64,000 nt of DNA, taken from the NCBI RefSeq assembly GCF_001050235.1, contig NZ_DF967972.1, positions 3,562,724-3,626,723 on the forward strand, given 5' to 3'. The notes beneath the pieces are model-generated. The model searched no databases, was not told the origin of the DNA, and saw only the letters and a program-made list of their open reading frames with translations. Both the position numbers and the translations under genes were made by a program. Below, piece by piece: positions 38,151 to 45,832 of this stretch (the first letter of the stretch is position 1; each line of letters starts with the position of its first letter). The stretch comes from Longilinea arvoryzae. Its GTDB lineage: Bacteria > Chloroflexota > Anaerolineae > Anaerolineales > Anaerolineaceae.

Positions 38151-38948
38151 TTACCGGATTTCAATCCCGCCCATACCGGCTTCGATCTCGATATCGACTT
38201 TATTCGCCGCGCTGTCGAAATCCGGAGATTGGTAAACATCGCCGTTTTGCGGAAAACGGAGTGTGTTGACCTTGCTGCCCGAAATTCCGGTGTGCAGGCT
38301 GATCCGGGCGGCCACATCCTGGGGAACATTGAATTCCAGCGAAGCCATGCCGGCTTTGGCCATCACGCGAGTTGCGCCAGCCTTCGCCGGCAGGGTGACT
38401 TTGGTCGAACTGGCGCCGGTTTCGATGCGCAGTTCTTTGACCTGGGTGTCGCTCAAATCGAGCGTGGTCTCACCCGCGCCGGTGTGAAAGTTCAAGCGCA
38501 TGGGTAAATCGCGATTTACCGACAGGTTCCAGATGAAACCTTTGAAATCGGTGCTCGGAAAAGGAATCCCGAAGCTGACTTTTTGCATGGAAAGCGCCGC
38601 GGAAAGGATGCCGCCGTTGTGGGCGATCTCTTTATCGACCCCACCCGTGATCGTGCCGCTGAGAAGTTCACCCGGCAAATTCGCTGAATTCACGTTCAGG
38701 CGTCCCGCGCCATGCTCGAAACGAACTTCCGCCTCACTGGCGCCTTCCAATGGAATTGAAATCGATTCTTCGGTCCAATCGCGTCTGTACAGTCGCGGTC
38801 CCATTAAGAACCAGACGCCCGCCAGGATCAGGAAAATCGCCCAAAAAACCGGCCAGAAGTTGAAGACGAAGATATTCAACGTGTTCAACAACAGCAAAAG
38901 CCCGGCCAGTAAAACAACCACCCCCCAGAAGAAACTACTGCGTCGCAT
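38151..38948 (-). CDS. Membrane-anchored toast-rack/DUF5668-like protein
   Basis: A 265-residue protein with two transmembrane helices in the first 50 residues (SFFWGVVVLLAGLLLLLNTL; FWPVFWAIFLILAGVWFL), then a 200-residue soluble part rich in beta strands. The segments LNFHTGAGETTLDLS, LRIETGASSTKVTL and RISLHTGISGSKVNTL are repeated turns typical of toast-rack (DUF2154/LiaF-C) domains. The soluble part is expected on the outside of the membrane or the cytosolic side; topology cannot be decided by eye. AAGGAG lies 6 bp before the start. Member of the four-gene minus-strand cluster. No catalytic site. Confidence 0.78.
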   Translation of the reverse strand: MRRSSFFWGVVVLLAGLLLLLNTLNIFVFNFWPVFWAIFLILAGVWFLMGPRLYRRDWTEESISIPLEGASEAEVRFEHGAGRLNVNSANLPGELLSGTITGGVDKEIAHNGGILSAALSMQKVSFGIPFPSTDFKGFIWNLSVNRDLPMRLNFHTGAGETTLDLSDTQVKELRIETGASSTKVTLPAKAGATRVMAKAGMASLEFNVPQDVAARISLHTGISGSKVNTLRFPQNGDVYQSPDFDSAANKVDIEIEAGMGGIEIR

Positions 38949-38977
38949 CGCTTACTCCTTGATCAACGAATGAAATG

Positions 38978-39484
38978 CTACTTGCGCCAGAACGCTCGGA
39001 CCAACAGCCATAAACCGGCCACGATGACCAACGCCGGCCAATAGGGTCCAAGCCAGGTCAAACCGCCAAAAAATGAGGCAAAAATGACGAACAAAAGCAG
39101 GCTGGCGGCAATGGTGTTCAACCCACGGCCTATGCGGCCGCGTTCGCTGTTGAGCAAGCCGGCCAGCACCTCACCCACTCCGGCGCCGCCCGGGATCAGG
39201 GTCCAGGCATAGGACCAGGAGAGATGGCTGCCGGCCGTTTCGGTGGCCAGGATAATTCCACCCACACTGGCGATCACACATCCAGGCACCATCAGATTGC
39301 CGTCCCGCGTGATCAGCCCGACCAGCAGCAAGAGACCCCCTGCTCCGATGACAATCATCGAACCCGTCGAAAAAAGCTGCGCCCAATTGCGCAACGCCGG
39401 AAATAACTGAACGGCCAGCAGCCACAAACCAACGAGCAATACGATCAAGCCGAAAGCCAACCTTGAACGTTGTTTGGATTCCAT
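38978..39484 (-). CDS. Small hypothetical membrane protein, first gene of LiaF-like cluster
   Basis: A 168-residue protein with about four to five transmembrane helices (LAFGLIVLLVGLWLLAVQLF; SMIVIGAGGLLLLVGLI; LLLFVIFASFFGGLTWLG and others), similar in style to DUF5668/LiaI-type proteins. It begins the minus-strand cluster; the other three genes follow at 29, 39 and 38 bp, so it probably sits on the same transcript. AAAGGGA lies about 10 bp before the ATG, a weak spacing. The upstream 309-bp gap contains its promoter, which I could not define. Function unknown. Confidence 0.72.
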   Translation of the reverse strand: MESKQRSRLAFGLIVLLVGLWLLAVQLFPALRNWAQLFSTGSMIVIGAGGLLLLVGLITRDGNLMVPGCVIASVGGIILATETAGSHLSWSYAWTLIPGGAGVGEVLAGLLNSERGRIGRGLNTIAASLLLFVIFASFFGGLTWLGPYWPALVIVAGLWLLVRAFWRK

Positions 39485-39793
39485 TTCGAATATTCCCTTT
39501 CAGTTGAATTTAGCCGCCCCCCAGGAATGCTAAGGCGCTTTAATCTGCTACATAGATCTACGTTGGTGGCTCGACAAAGTTGCTGCGCTTCAATTACTTT
39601 ACCAACATTCAAGGCAAATGTGCACTGGACAAAAGTAGAGAATGCCACTATCTAAATTAATAGCAAATCTTACAATAAACTAACGCGTTATGTGATATAC
39701 TACGCGCTATTAATTTGCGACGAACATCCTTTACAAGGATGATATAAGTTTGCAACGATCGTCTGTAGATCAAGTAGAGGAAGACTAAAGTAA
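39485..39793. other. Divergent intergenic region (309 bp) before CDF gene
   Basis: The region separates the minus-strand membrane cluster from the CDF gene. Seen are an extended -10 element for the plus strand (TGA-TATACT, 39693-39701), a perfect palindrome TAACGCGTTA at 39681-39690 just upstream of it, a related half TACGCGCTA (39701-39709) just downstream, and a 6-bp hairpin (39725-39730 with 39736-39741). The two CGCG elements flanking the -10 suggest an operator, but no regulator is nearby to assign it. I see no Mn riboswitch. Confidence 0.45.
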
Positions 39794-40699
39794 ATGCGTT
39801 GGGTTCGTGATTACAAACCAGAACCAGAGAAAGGAAGACTCTTTCGCCGGGCGTTGATCATTACGCTTGCCGGTAATATTGTGCTGGCCGTCACCAAGGC
39901 GATTGCAGCCAGATTATCTGGGAGCGCAGCGCTGTTCGCGGATGCCGCCAATTCGGTATCCGATGTGGCGTATTCCGTCATGATGGTCCTGGGGCTCTGG
40001 ATGGCTCAAAGACCGCCAGATATCGGCCACCCGCAAGGCCACAGCCGGTTCGAACCGCTGGTGGGCTTGATGGTGACCTTCTCGATGGCCTTCGCGGGCT
40101 ACGAGGCGGCCCGGAATTCGATCGAGCGTTTCGTGGTAGGCGGTGAAACGATCCAGATGGGGTTGCCCGTCTTCGTCCTTTTGTTCGCTGCGGCGGTCAA
40201 AGCCGGCATGTTCGGTTCCATTCGCAGCATCGCCAAAAAAGTTGACAGCCCCACCCTCTCGACCACCGCCGCAGACAACCTGAGCGATGTGCTCACCTCG
40301 GCCGCGGCCTTTGTTGGCATTCTCGGTTCATCCCTGTGGCCGGTGTTGGATCCAATCGCCGGTATCGTCGTGGCAGTATGGATCTTCCGGGCAGTCTATA
40401 ACGCCGGCAAGGAAAACCTGAAATTCCTGACCGGGGCAGGCGCATCCGAAGAGACCCGCCAACAGATCGTCGAGGTCGCCGAAAAGGTCCCGGGCGTCCT
40501 GCGCGTTCACCACATGATGACCGATTATGTAGGCCCCAAACTCGTGATCGAACTGCATGTCAACATGGACGGCGCGATGACGCTGAGCGAGGCCCACCTG
40601 GTCTCGGATGAAATTACCCGCCGTCTGCAGGAATTGCCGGATGTGGATCGAGCCTACGTTCATATCGAACCGGACGGTTGGGAAGACGAAAAGCCGTAA
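39794..40699 (+). CDS. Cation diffusion facilitator transporter (MntE-like Mn2+ efflux?)
   Basis: A 301-residue CDF-family proton-coupled metal exporter with about six helices and a C-terminal cytosolic ferredoxin-like domain (VLRVHHMMTDYVGPKLVIEL). The transport site in TM2 is N53-x-x-x-D57 (ADAANSVSD) and in TM5 D161-x-x-x-D165 (ADNLSDVLTS). This ND-DD arrangement matches manganese exporters such as MntE rather than the HD-HD set of zinc exporters, so Mn2+ is the preferred inference; Fe2+ is an alternative. The gene has its own promoter and terminator. No strong ribosome-binding site is visible. Confidence 0.88.
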   Translation: MRWVRDYKPEPEKGRLFRRALIITLAGNIVLAVTKAIAARLSGSAALFADAANSVSDVAYSVMMVLGLWMAQRPPDIGHPQGHSRFEPLVGLMVTFSMAFAGYEAARNSIERFVVGGETIQMGLPVFVLLFAAAVKAGMFGSIRSIAKKVDSPTLSTTAADNLSDVLTSAAAFVGILGSSLWPVLDPIAGIVVAVWIFRAVYNAGKENLKFLTGAGASEETRQQIVEVAEKVPGVLRVHHMMTDYVGPKLVIELHVNMDGAMTLSEAHLVSDEITRRLQELPDVDRAYVHIEPDGWEDEKP

Positions 40700-40721
40700 C
40701 AGCCTTTTACTTGTAAACATC

Positions 40722-40776
40722 CTGGCTGCTGCTATTCCGACCCGTGAGGTTTGAATAGTGGCAGCCAGTCTTTTTT
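40722..40776 (+). terminator. Rho-independent terminator of the CDF gene
   Basis: CTGGCTGCTGCTATTC (40722-40737) pairs fully with GAATAGTGGCAGCCAG (40753-40768) over 16 bp, including two G-U pairs, with a 15-base loop; a T-rich tract (40769-40776) follows. Confidence 0.88.
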
Positions 40777-41009
40777 CACTGACCTTCATCAATCCGGCAA
40801 GGTAGGTTTGGAAAGGGGACTGGTGGTCCTGAAAGCCGTCCATTTCGGAGACTCGCTCGCTGTCCCCTGAAAATCAAAGCCACTGGGCTTTGGATCAGCC
40901 GCCGACCTGGCACAGTACTTGCTGCGATTAAACCTGCCTGGCAAACATCCCCGGGCTTTGATGTATAATCACTTCAACTTGCACAAAAAGACCGGATTGG
41001 ACCACCACC
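40777..41009 (+). promoter_or_regulatory. Leader region of the PP2C-like gene
   Basis: After the CDF terminator this gap holds a 7-bp hairpin (CAAAGCC 40875-40881, GGCTTTG 40886-40892) without a T-tract, and a perfect TATAAT at 40965-40970 whose expected transcription start would leave about 33 bases before the TTG start. No consensus -35 is seen, and nothing else is recognised here. Confidence 0.35.
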
Positions 41010-43316
41010 TTGTTTGATCTTCTTTTCAATCCACTCTCTCTGGCTGCAGGCCAGGAACAAACCAGTCTGCCCGGATTGTTCATTTCGCAGTCGCCCCGCA
41101 AAGCGTCTCGCAATCGCAGCGGCGACATCCTGCTGATTCTGCTTGGCCTGGACGGCAATTCCCCGCTGCCGGCGCCTGCGCTGGAGAATCTGCTGCTGCA
41201 AACTGCCGAGGTCTACTACCGCTCGCAGCATTCGGTTACCGCCGGATTGCGCGAAGCTGCCGATTCCCTGAACGAATTTCTGCTCAACCGCAATCTGAAG
41301 AGCGCCCGCGAGGGTTTGCAGGCCGCCGGTCGGCTTACCTTGCTGTCCATCCATCACGATCAGGTTTTACTGGCGCAGGCGGGGCCGACCCGCAGTTTCG
41401 TCGTCTCCAATTCCGGCGTCGAAGAATTTTCCGACACCAGTATTGGGCGCGGTTTGGGCCTCAGCCGCACCACAACGCTCCGTTTTTACCAGCCGAATTT
41501 CGAACCGGGTGACCTGCTGTTGGTCAGCCCCAATCCACCCGCAACCTGGATCCCGGCCACGCTTGCCAGCATCAACAAATTGGGCAGCGAAGCGCTTCGC
41601 CGGCGGTTGGTGGCGCAGAGCGGCCCTGATTTGCAGGCGGTCATCCTTCAGGTCCAGCCGGGACGGGGCGACGTTCGCCCACTGCGAAAACTGGCGCCCC
41701 AAAGCGCCGATGCGGTCGAATCCAACCCGATTCCATCCAGCGCGCCGGCCGTAAGCATGCCTTCCCAGCCTTTCGAAAGTCTTGAACCGATCGCGCCGAT
41801 CGCCCGGGAAGAGTTCATTCCACCCGAAGCCGTGGAATTGCCCGCTGAGCAACCCCGCGTACCTCAGACGCCCCCTGCGCCTGCTGAACGAAAACCGCCG
41901 CAGCCTTCTTCTGCAACCCACGAGCCAGCCTTCACGCCCCGCCCAACTCGTACACGCCGTTCCGCCGGGCAGGCACAAACTCTCAATCCTGAAACCCGCC
42001 GCCGCCTGGCCAAAGCCTGGAAGGGTTACGGCGCATTCAAATCCCGGATCGGCCAGGGTTTGAAGACCTTTGCCAAACGGGTCTTGCCCGGAAATGGCGA
42101 GCCGGGCGGCCTTTCGACCTCTTCCATGCTTTTCATCGCCCTGATCATTCCGCTGGTGGTGGTTGCCCTGGCGATGACAGTCTATTTCCGCAGCGGCCGC
42201 AGCGAGCAACATACCGCCTACCTGGAACAGGCTCAAAAATTCATTCAGCAGGCCAGCCAGCAAAACGATGCCGCCTTGCAGCGCGCCAGTTGGGAGCAGG
42301 CTCTTTACTGGGTCAAGCAGGCTGAAAACTACGGCCAAACGGAAGAATCGCTTGCTTATCGCAAGCAGGTGCAGGCAGCCCTTGATTCGATGGACGGGAT
42401 CAGCCGTCTGGAGCTGCAACCCGCCCTGGCCGGTGGTTTTGGCACTCCGGTCAACATTACCCGCATCGTCACCTCGAACACAGACCTTTACCTGCTCGAT
42501 TCCAGCCAGGGACGCATCCTGCGGCTCTTCATGACCGGTCAGGGGTATGAGGTCGATTCTGAATTTGATTGTTCGCCCGGTGAAAAGGGTTCGGTCATTA
42601 TTCGCCCGCTTGTCGATCTGGTCGCTGTGCCGCTGACCAATTCTTACAAGGCCACCGTGATGGGTATCGATGACACCGGCAACCTGCTGCTTTGCGGGCC
42701 TGGCGTCACGGCATCCAATCAGACCACGCTGACCCCGCCCGACAATGGTTGGGGCAAGATTGTCGCCATTGCCTACAGTCAAAACGTGCTGTATGTCTTG
42801 GACAGCGTCAACAACGCAGTCTGGCGTTACGATGGCACAGATCTGGTCTTCCCGGATATGCCGCGCCTGTTCTTCGATCGCGAAGTCCCGGTCATGGCCG
42901 ATGCCACAGATCTGACCGTGTACCAGGATGATCTTTACGTCTTGCACCAATCCGGCCAGATGAGCCGCTGCACCTACAGCAATTTTGATTTCTCGCCTAC
43001 ACGCTGCACCGACCCCGCGCCCTATGAAGATTCCCGTTCCGGGCGCGACTCCAATCCGACCTCCTTCAGCGACGCTCAATTCTTACAGCTTCAGGTCACC
43101 CAGCCCCCGGAAGCTTCGCTGTATATTCTGGACAGCAAGAAAGGCCCGGCCATCTACCAGTTCAGCCTCCAGCTCTACCTGGCCAAAGTGATGCGCCCGG
43201 CGGTGAATAGCGATTTCAGCTTACCCGAACAGGATGTAACCGCTTTTGCCATCACGCCCAGCCGTCTGACGGTCCTGGCCTTTGGCAACCAGCTTTATTA
43301 CGCAACTCTGCCATGA
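41010..43316 (+). CDS. Membrane protein: PP2C-like N-domain, TM helix, beta-propeller-like C-domain
   Basis: A 768-residue protein starting with TTG. Residues 1-225 resemble the PPM/PP2C phosphatase fold (LLILLGLDGNSPLP; LLSIHHDQVLLAQAGPTRSF; FEPGDLLLVSPNPPATWI), but the DGH/DG metal-binding aspartates of active enzymes are not obvious, so it may be a pseudophosphatase. A Pro-rich linker (about 235-330) and basic segment precede a transmembrane helix near 372-395. A helical stretch (about 395-455) follows, then the outer part (about 460-768) carries short repeated strands (LYLLDSSQGRILRLF; LYVLDSVNNAVWRYDG; LYVLHQSGQMSRCT; LYILDSKKGPAIYQF) suggesting a beta-propeller. No standard ribosome-binding site supports TTG 41010, so the exact start is uncertain. 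The next gene overlaps by 4 bp. Confidence 0.75.
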   Translation: MFDLLFNPLSLAAGQEQTSLPGLFISQSPRKASRNRSGDILLILLGLDGNSPLPAPALENLLLQTAEVYYRSQHSVTAGLREAADSLNEFLLNRNLKSAREGLQAAGRLTLLSIHHDQVLLAQAGPTRSFVVSNSGVEEFSDTSIGRGLGLSRTTTLRFYQPNFEPGDLLLVSPNPPATWIPATLASINKLGSEALRRRLVAQSGPDLQAVILQVQPGRGDVRPLRKLAPQSADAVESNPIPSSAPAVSMPSQPFESLEPIAPIAREEFIPPEAVELPAEQPRVPQTPPAPAERKPPQPSSATHEPAFTPRPTRTRRSAGQAQTLNPETRRRLAKAWKGYGAFKSRIGQGLKTFAKRVLPGNGEPGGLSTSSMLFIALIIPLVVVALAMTVYFRSGRSEQHTAYLEQAQKFIQQASQQNDAALQRASWEQALYWVKQAENYGQTEESLAYRKQVQAALDSMDGISRLELQPALAGGFGTPVNITRIVTSNTDLYLLDSSQGRILRLFMTGQGYEVDSEFDCSPGEKGSVIIRPLVDLVAVPLTNSYKATVMGIDDTGNLLLCGPGVTASNQTTLTPPDNGWGKIVAIAYSQNVLYVLDSVNNAVWRYDGTDLVFPDMPRLFFDREVPVMADATDLTVYQDDLYVLHQSGQMSRCTYSNFDFSPTRCTDPAPYEDSRSGRDSNPTSFSDAQFLQLQVTQPPEASLYILDSKKGPAIYQFSLQLYLAKVMRPAVNSDFSLPEQDVTAFAITPSRLTVLAFGNQLYYATLP

Positions 43317-44032
43317 GTCCGAACTTAACAGTGCACCTGCCGGGGCCCGGATTGCTGGCCCTGGTTGGCAGCGGGGAATATCTGCCCGGCATGCAGCCCG
43401 TGGACCGTTGGCTGATGGAATGGCTGGATCGACCGGTGAATGTGGTCTGTCTGCCCACCGCGGCTGGCACCGAAGGCAATGAACGCCTGGATTACTGGAA
43501 CCACCTGGGTGTGGAGCATTTTCGAAACCTTGGAGCCGCCAGCGTGAATGCCCTGCCGGTGATCGATCGCAGCTCTGCGGAAAACGCCGCCTTCGCGGAT
43601 CAAATTCGCGCCGCCAACTTGATCTATCTTTCTGGCGGAAAACCGGCCTATTTGCATGCCACGCTCGCGAATACAGTGGTCTGGCAGGCGATCGAAGCGG
43701 TGCTGGCGAACGGCGGAGTTATCGCCGGTTGCAGCGCAGGCGCGATGATTTTTGGCGACCGCATTCCGCGAGCGCGCAGCCCGTTCGAGTGGGGACCTGC
43801 CTTTGGCTATTTACCCGGCTGTCTGATCATGCCCCATTTCGATGAACTGCCGCCGTTTTTGAAAAGCGCCATCCCGTGGGTGGTGCAGCGAAATTTGCTG
43901 GTCGGCATCGAAGGATATACAGCTCTGATCTGCGTGCAGTCGGGTTTTCAGGTGCGCGGCCGCGGCGGCGTCACACTGGCAACCCAACATCAGCGCAATC
44001 GCTATTGCCAGGGAGATACCCTGCCCGCTTAA
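43313..44032 (+). CDS. Peptidase S51 family (cyanophycinase/dipeptidase E-like)
   Basis: A 239-residue serine hydrolase related to cyanophycinase and peptidase E. The nucleophile elbow is GCSAGAMIFGD with the active-site Ser, and the flanking LIYLSGGKPAYL is typical. HFDE in the middle offers the His partner. Its ATG overlaps the stop of the membrane protein (ATGA), so the two are translationally coupled. This pairing suggests a joint role, for instance degrading or sensing material at the membrane, but the substrate is not identified and no cyanophycin synthetase is in the window. The gene converges with polX, overlapping it by 4 bp at the 3' ends. Confidence 0.85.
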   Translation: MSPNLTVHLPGPGLLALVGSGEYLPGMQPVDRWLMEWLDRPVNVVCLPTAAGTEGNERLDYWNHLGVEHFRNLGAASVNALPVIDRSSAENAAFADQIRAANLIYLSGGKPAYLHATLANTVVWQAIEAVLANGGVIAGCSAGAMIFGDRIPRARSPFEWGPAFGYLPGCLIMPHFDELPPFLKSAIPWVVQRNLLVGIEGYTALICVQSGFQVRGRGGVTLATQHQRNRYCQGDTLPA

Positions 44033-45762
44033 TGGGTCTTCCTGCCCCGATTTTGCAACCAGGCAAGCAATTTTTCAGGCGGCCAGGTATTGATGATTTG
44101 TTCCGGTTCCAACCAGGCGCGCCGCGCCGCGCTGATGCCGTATTCGATCAAATCCAGTTGATCGGGAGCATGCGCGTCGGTGTTCAGGCTGAGTGGAATG
44201 CCCATCTCGGCCGCGCGCCGGGCATAGACTTCATCCAGATCCAGGCGCGCCGGATGCGCATTGATCTCCAACGCCACACCGGTTTCGCGGGCCGCGGCCA
44301 GCACTCGTTCCCAATCCAGATCAGCGCCCTCCCGGTTGGGCAGCAGCCGGCCGGAGGGATGCCCGATCACGTCCACATTGGGGTTACGCATAGCGCGCAG
44401 CAGCCGTTCGGTGATCTGTTCGCGGGGCTGCCGCAGGCTGGAATGCAGCGATGCCACCACCACGTCCAGTTCGGCCAGCACTTCATCCTCATAATCCAGG
44501 CTGCCGTCGGCGTGAATTTCCACCTCGGCGCCCTGCAGCAGGCGCAGTGAATCACCCATTTTTTCCTGCACGCTCTCGATCTCGGCGCGCCGCTCGTGCA
44601 ATTTCTCCACCGACATCCCGCCCGCCACGCCCAACCCGCCGGAATGGTCGCTGATGGCCAGCACCTTCAACCCGCGTTCCCGGGCAGCGGCAGCCATTTC
44701 AGCGATGGTCGCCGCGCCGTCGCTCCAGGTGGAATGCACGTGTAAATCGGCCTTGAGATCCGAGCGCACCAGCAGGTGAGGCAGTTTTCCGGCCAGGGCG
44801 GCCGCGATTTCACCTCGATCTTCGCGCAGTTCGGGGGGAATCCAGGGCAGTCCCAATGCGGCGTAAACGCCCTTCTCATCGGCATAGGTTTGCTCGCTGC
44901 CGTCTGCCCGGCTGATCGACTGTTCGGAGAGGGAGAGGCCTTTCTTCTGGGCCAATTCGCGCAGGCGGACGTTATGTTCCTTGGATCCGGTGACGAACTG
45001 AAGCAGCGTTCCAAACCGCTCCGGGGGTTGTATCCAGAGCTGAATATTCAGCCCCCCGGCGGCTTCGATGCTGGATTTATTCTCGCCCTGCCCCGCAATC
45101 CGCTGCACTTCAGGGTGGTGGATAAAAGCGTCCATGATGGGTTTGGGGTCGCGCGCCGCCGCCACGAAATCCAGGTCGCCGATGGTGATTTTCCGCCGGC
45201 GCAGGCTGCCGGCGGCTTCGGCCTGCTCCACCCCGGGTAATTTTCGCAGCCATTCCACCCAGCGTATCGCAATCGGCAGCGCCACGCCGATCGAGAGGCG
45301 TTTGCTGCGCCGCGCCAGCGCTTCCAATCCGGAGATAATTCTGGCTTCAGATTTTTCGCCCATGCCGGGTAATCCGCGCAGTTTCCCGGCGCGGGCCGCA
45401 GCCTCCAGTTCGGCCAGGGTGGTGATGCCGCCCTTTTTCCAGAACATGGCGGCCTTCTTGGGGCCGATATCCGGCACCTTGAGCAGGTCGACCAGCGTGG
45501 GCGGTACTTCCTGCTCCAACTTCAGCAGGAAATTCAGCTTTCCAGTCGTCAGAAGCTCGTCGATCTTTTCGGCAATGGCTTTGCCAACCCCGGGAATGTC
45601 CAGCAGTTTTCCTTCGCGATGGATTGCTTCCACATCCGCGCCCAGGTTGCGGATGCTGTCGGCTGCTTTGCGGTAAGCCAGGGTTTTGTAAATAATCTCG
45701 CCCTTGATCTCGGAGAGATCGGCAATACGCTCGAATATGGCGGCAACCTCTTCATTATTCAT
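44029..45762 (-). CDS. polX: DNA polymerase/3'-5' exonuclease PolX
   Basis: Bacterial family-X polymerase with a PHP nuclease domain, used in base-excision/gap repair. The 577-residue protein matches the family length. N-terminal helix-hairpin-helix segments (LLDIPGVGKAIAEKIDELL; LLKVPDIGPKKAAMFWKKG; LRGLPGMGEKSE) precede the nucleotidyltransferase core with GSLRRRKITIGDLDFV, whose Asp pair binds metal. The PHP domain has DLHVHSTWSDG, ISDHSGGLGV, EVEIHADG, VASLHSSLR, GHPSGR and NTDAHAPDQL, so the exonuclease site appears complete. The start at 45762 comes from the family N-terminus; no ribosome-binding site lies before it, and a TATAAT is placed for a leaderless mRNA. Confidence 0.95.
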   Translation of the reverse strand: MNNEEVAAIFERIADLSEIKGEIIYKTLAYRKAADSIRNLGADVEAIHREGKLLDIPGVGKAIAEKIDELLTTGKLNFLLKLEQEVPPTLVDLLKVPDIGPKKAAMFWKKGGITTLAELEAAARAGKLRGLPGMGEKSEARIISGLEALARRSKRLSIGVALPIAIRWVEWLRKLPGVEQAEAAGSLRRRKITIGDLDFVAAARDPKPIMDAFIHHPEVQRIAGQGENKSSIEAAGGLNIQLWIQPPERFGTLLQFVTGSKEHNVRLRELAQKKGLSLSEQSISRADGSEQTYADEKGVYAALGLPWIPPELREDRGEIAAALAGKLPHLLVRSDLKADLHVHSTWSDGAATIAEMAAAARERGLKVLAISDHSGGLGVAGGMSVEKLHERRAEIESVQEKMGDSLRLLQGAEVEIHADGSLDYEDEVLAELDVVVASLHSSLRQPREQITERLLRAMRNPNVDVIGHPSGRLLPNREGADLDWERVLAAARETGVALEINAHPARLDLDEVYARRAAEMGIPLSLNTDAHAPDQLDLIEYGISAARRAWLEPEQIINTWPPEKLLAWLQNRGRKTH

Positions 45763-45768
45763 GGTTTT

Positions 45769-45774
45769 ATTATA
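45769..45774 (-). promoter_or_regulatory. -10 box of polX (leaderless arrangement)
   Basis: A perfect TATAAT reads on the minus strand from 45774 to 45769. The expected transcription start, seven bases on, coincides with the A of the ATG at 45762. No good -35 is seen at the matching distance. Confidence 0.5.
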
Positions 45775-45832
45775 CACATCCGCTAAATCGGGAGATTCGG
45801 GTAAAATCGGATGACGCTTTGCGGAGGAAATT

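Noticed and set aside
39485-39793. A manganese (yybP-ykoY) riboswitch before the CDF gene.
   Set aside because: The conserved core elements of that riboswitch are not visible in the leader; only short hairpins and palindromes occur.
41367-43079. Open frame of 570 codons antisense to the PP2C-like gene.
   Set aside because: It shows no recognisable protein pattern and overlaps a coupled gene pair on the plus strand.
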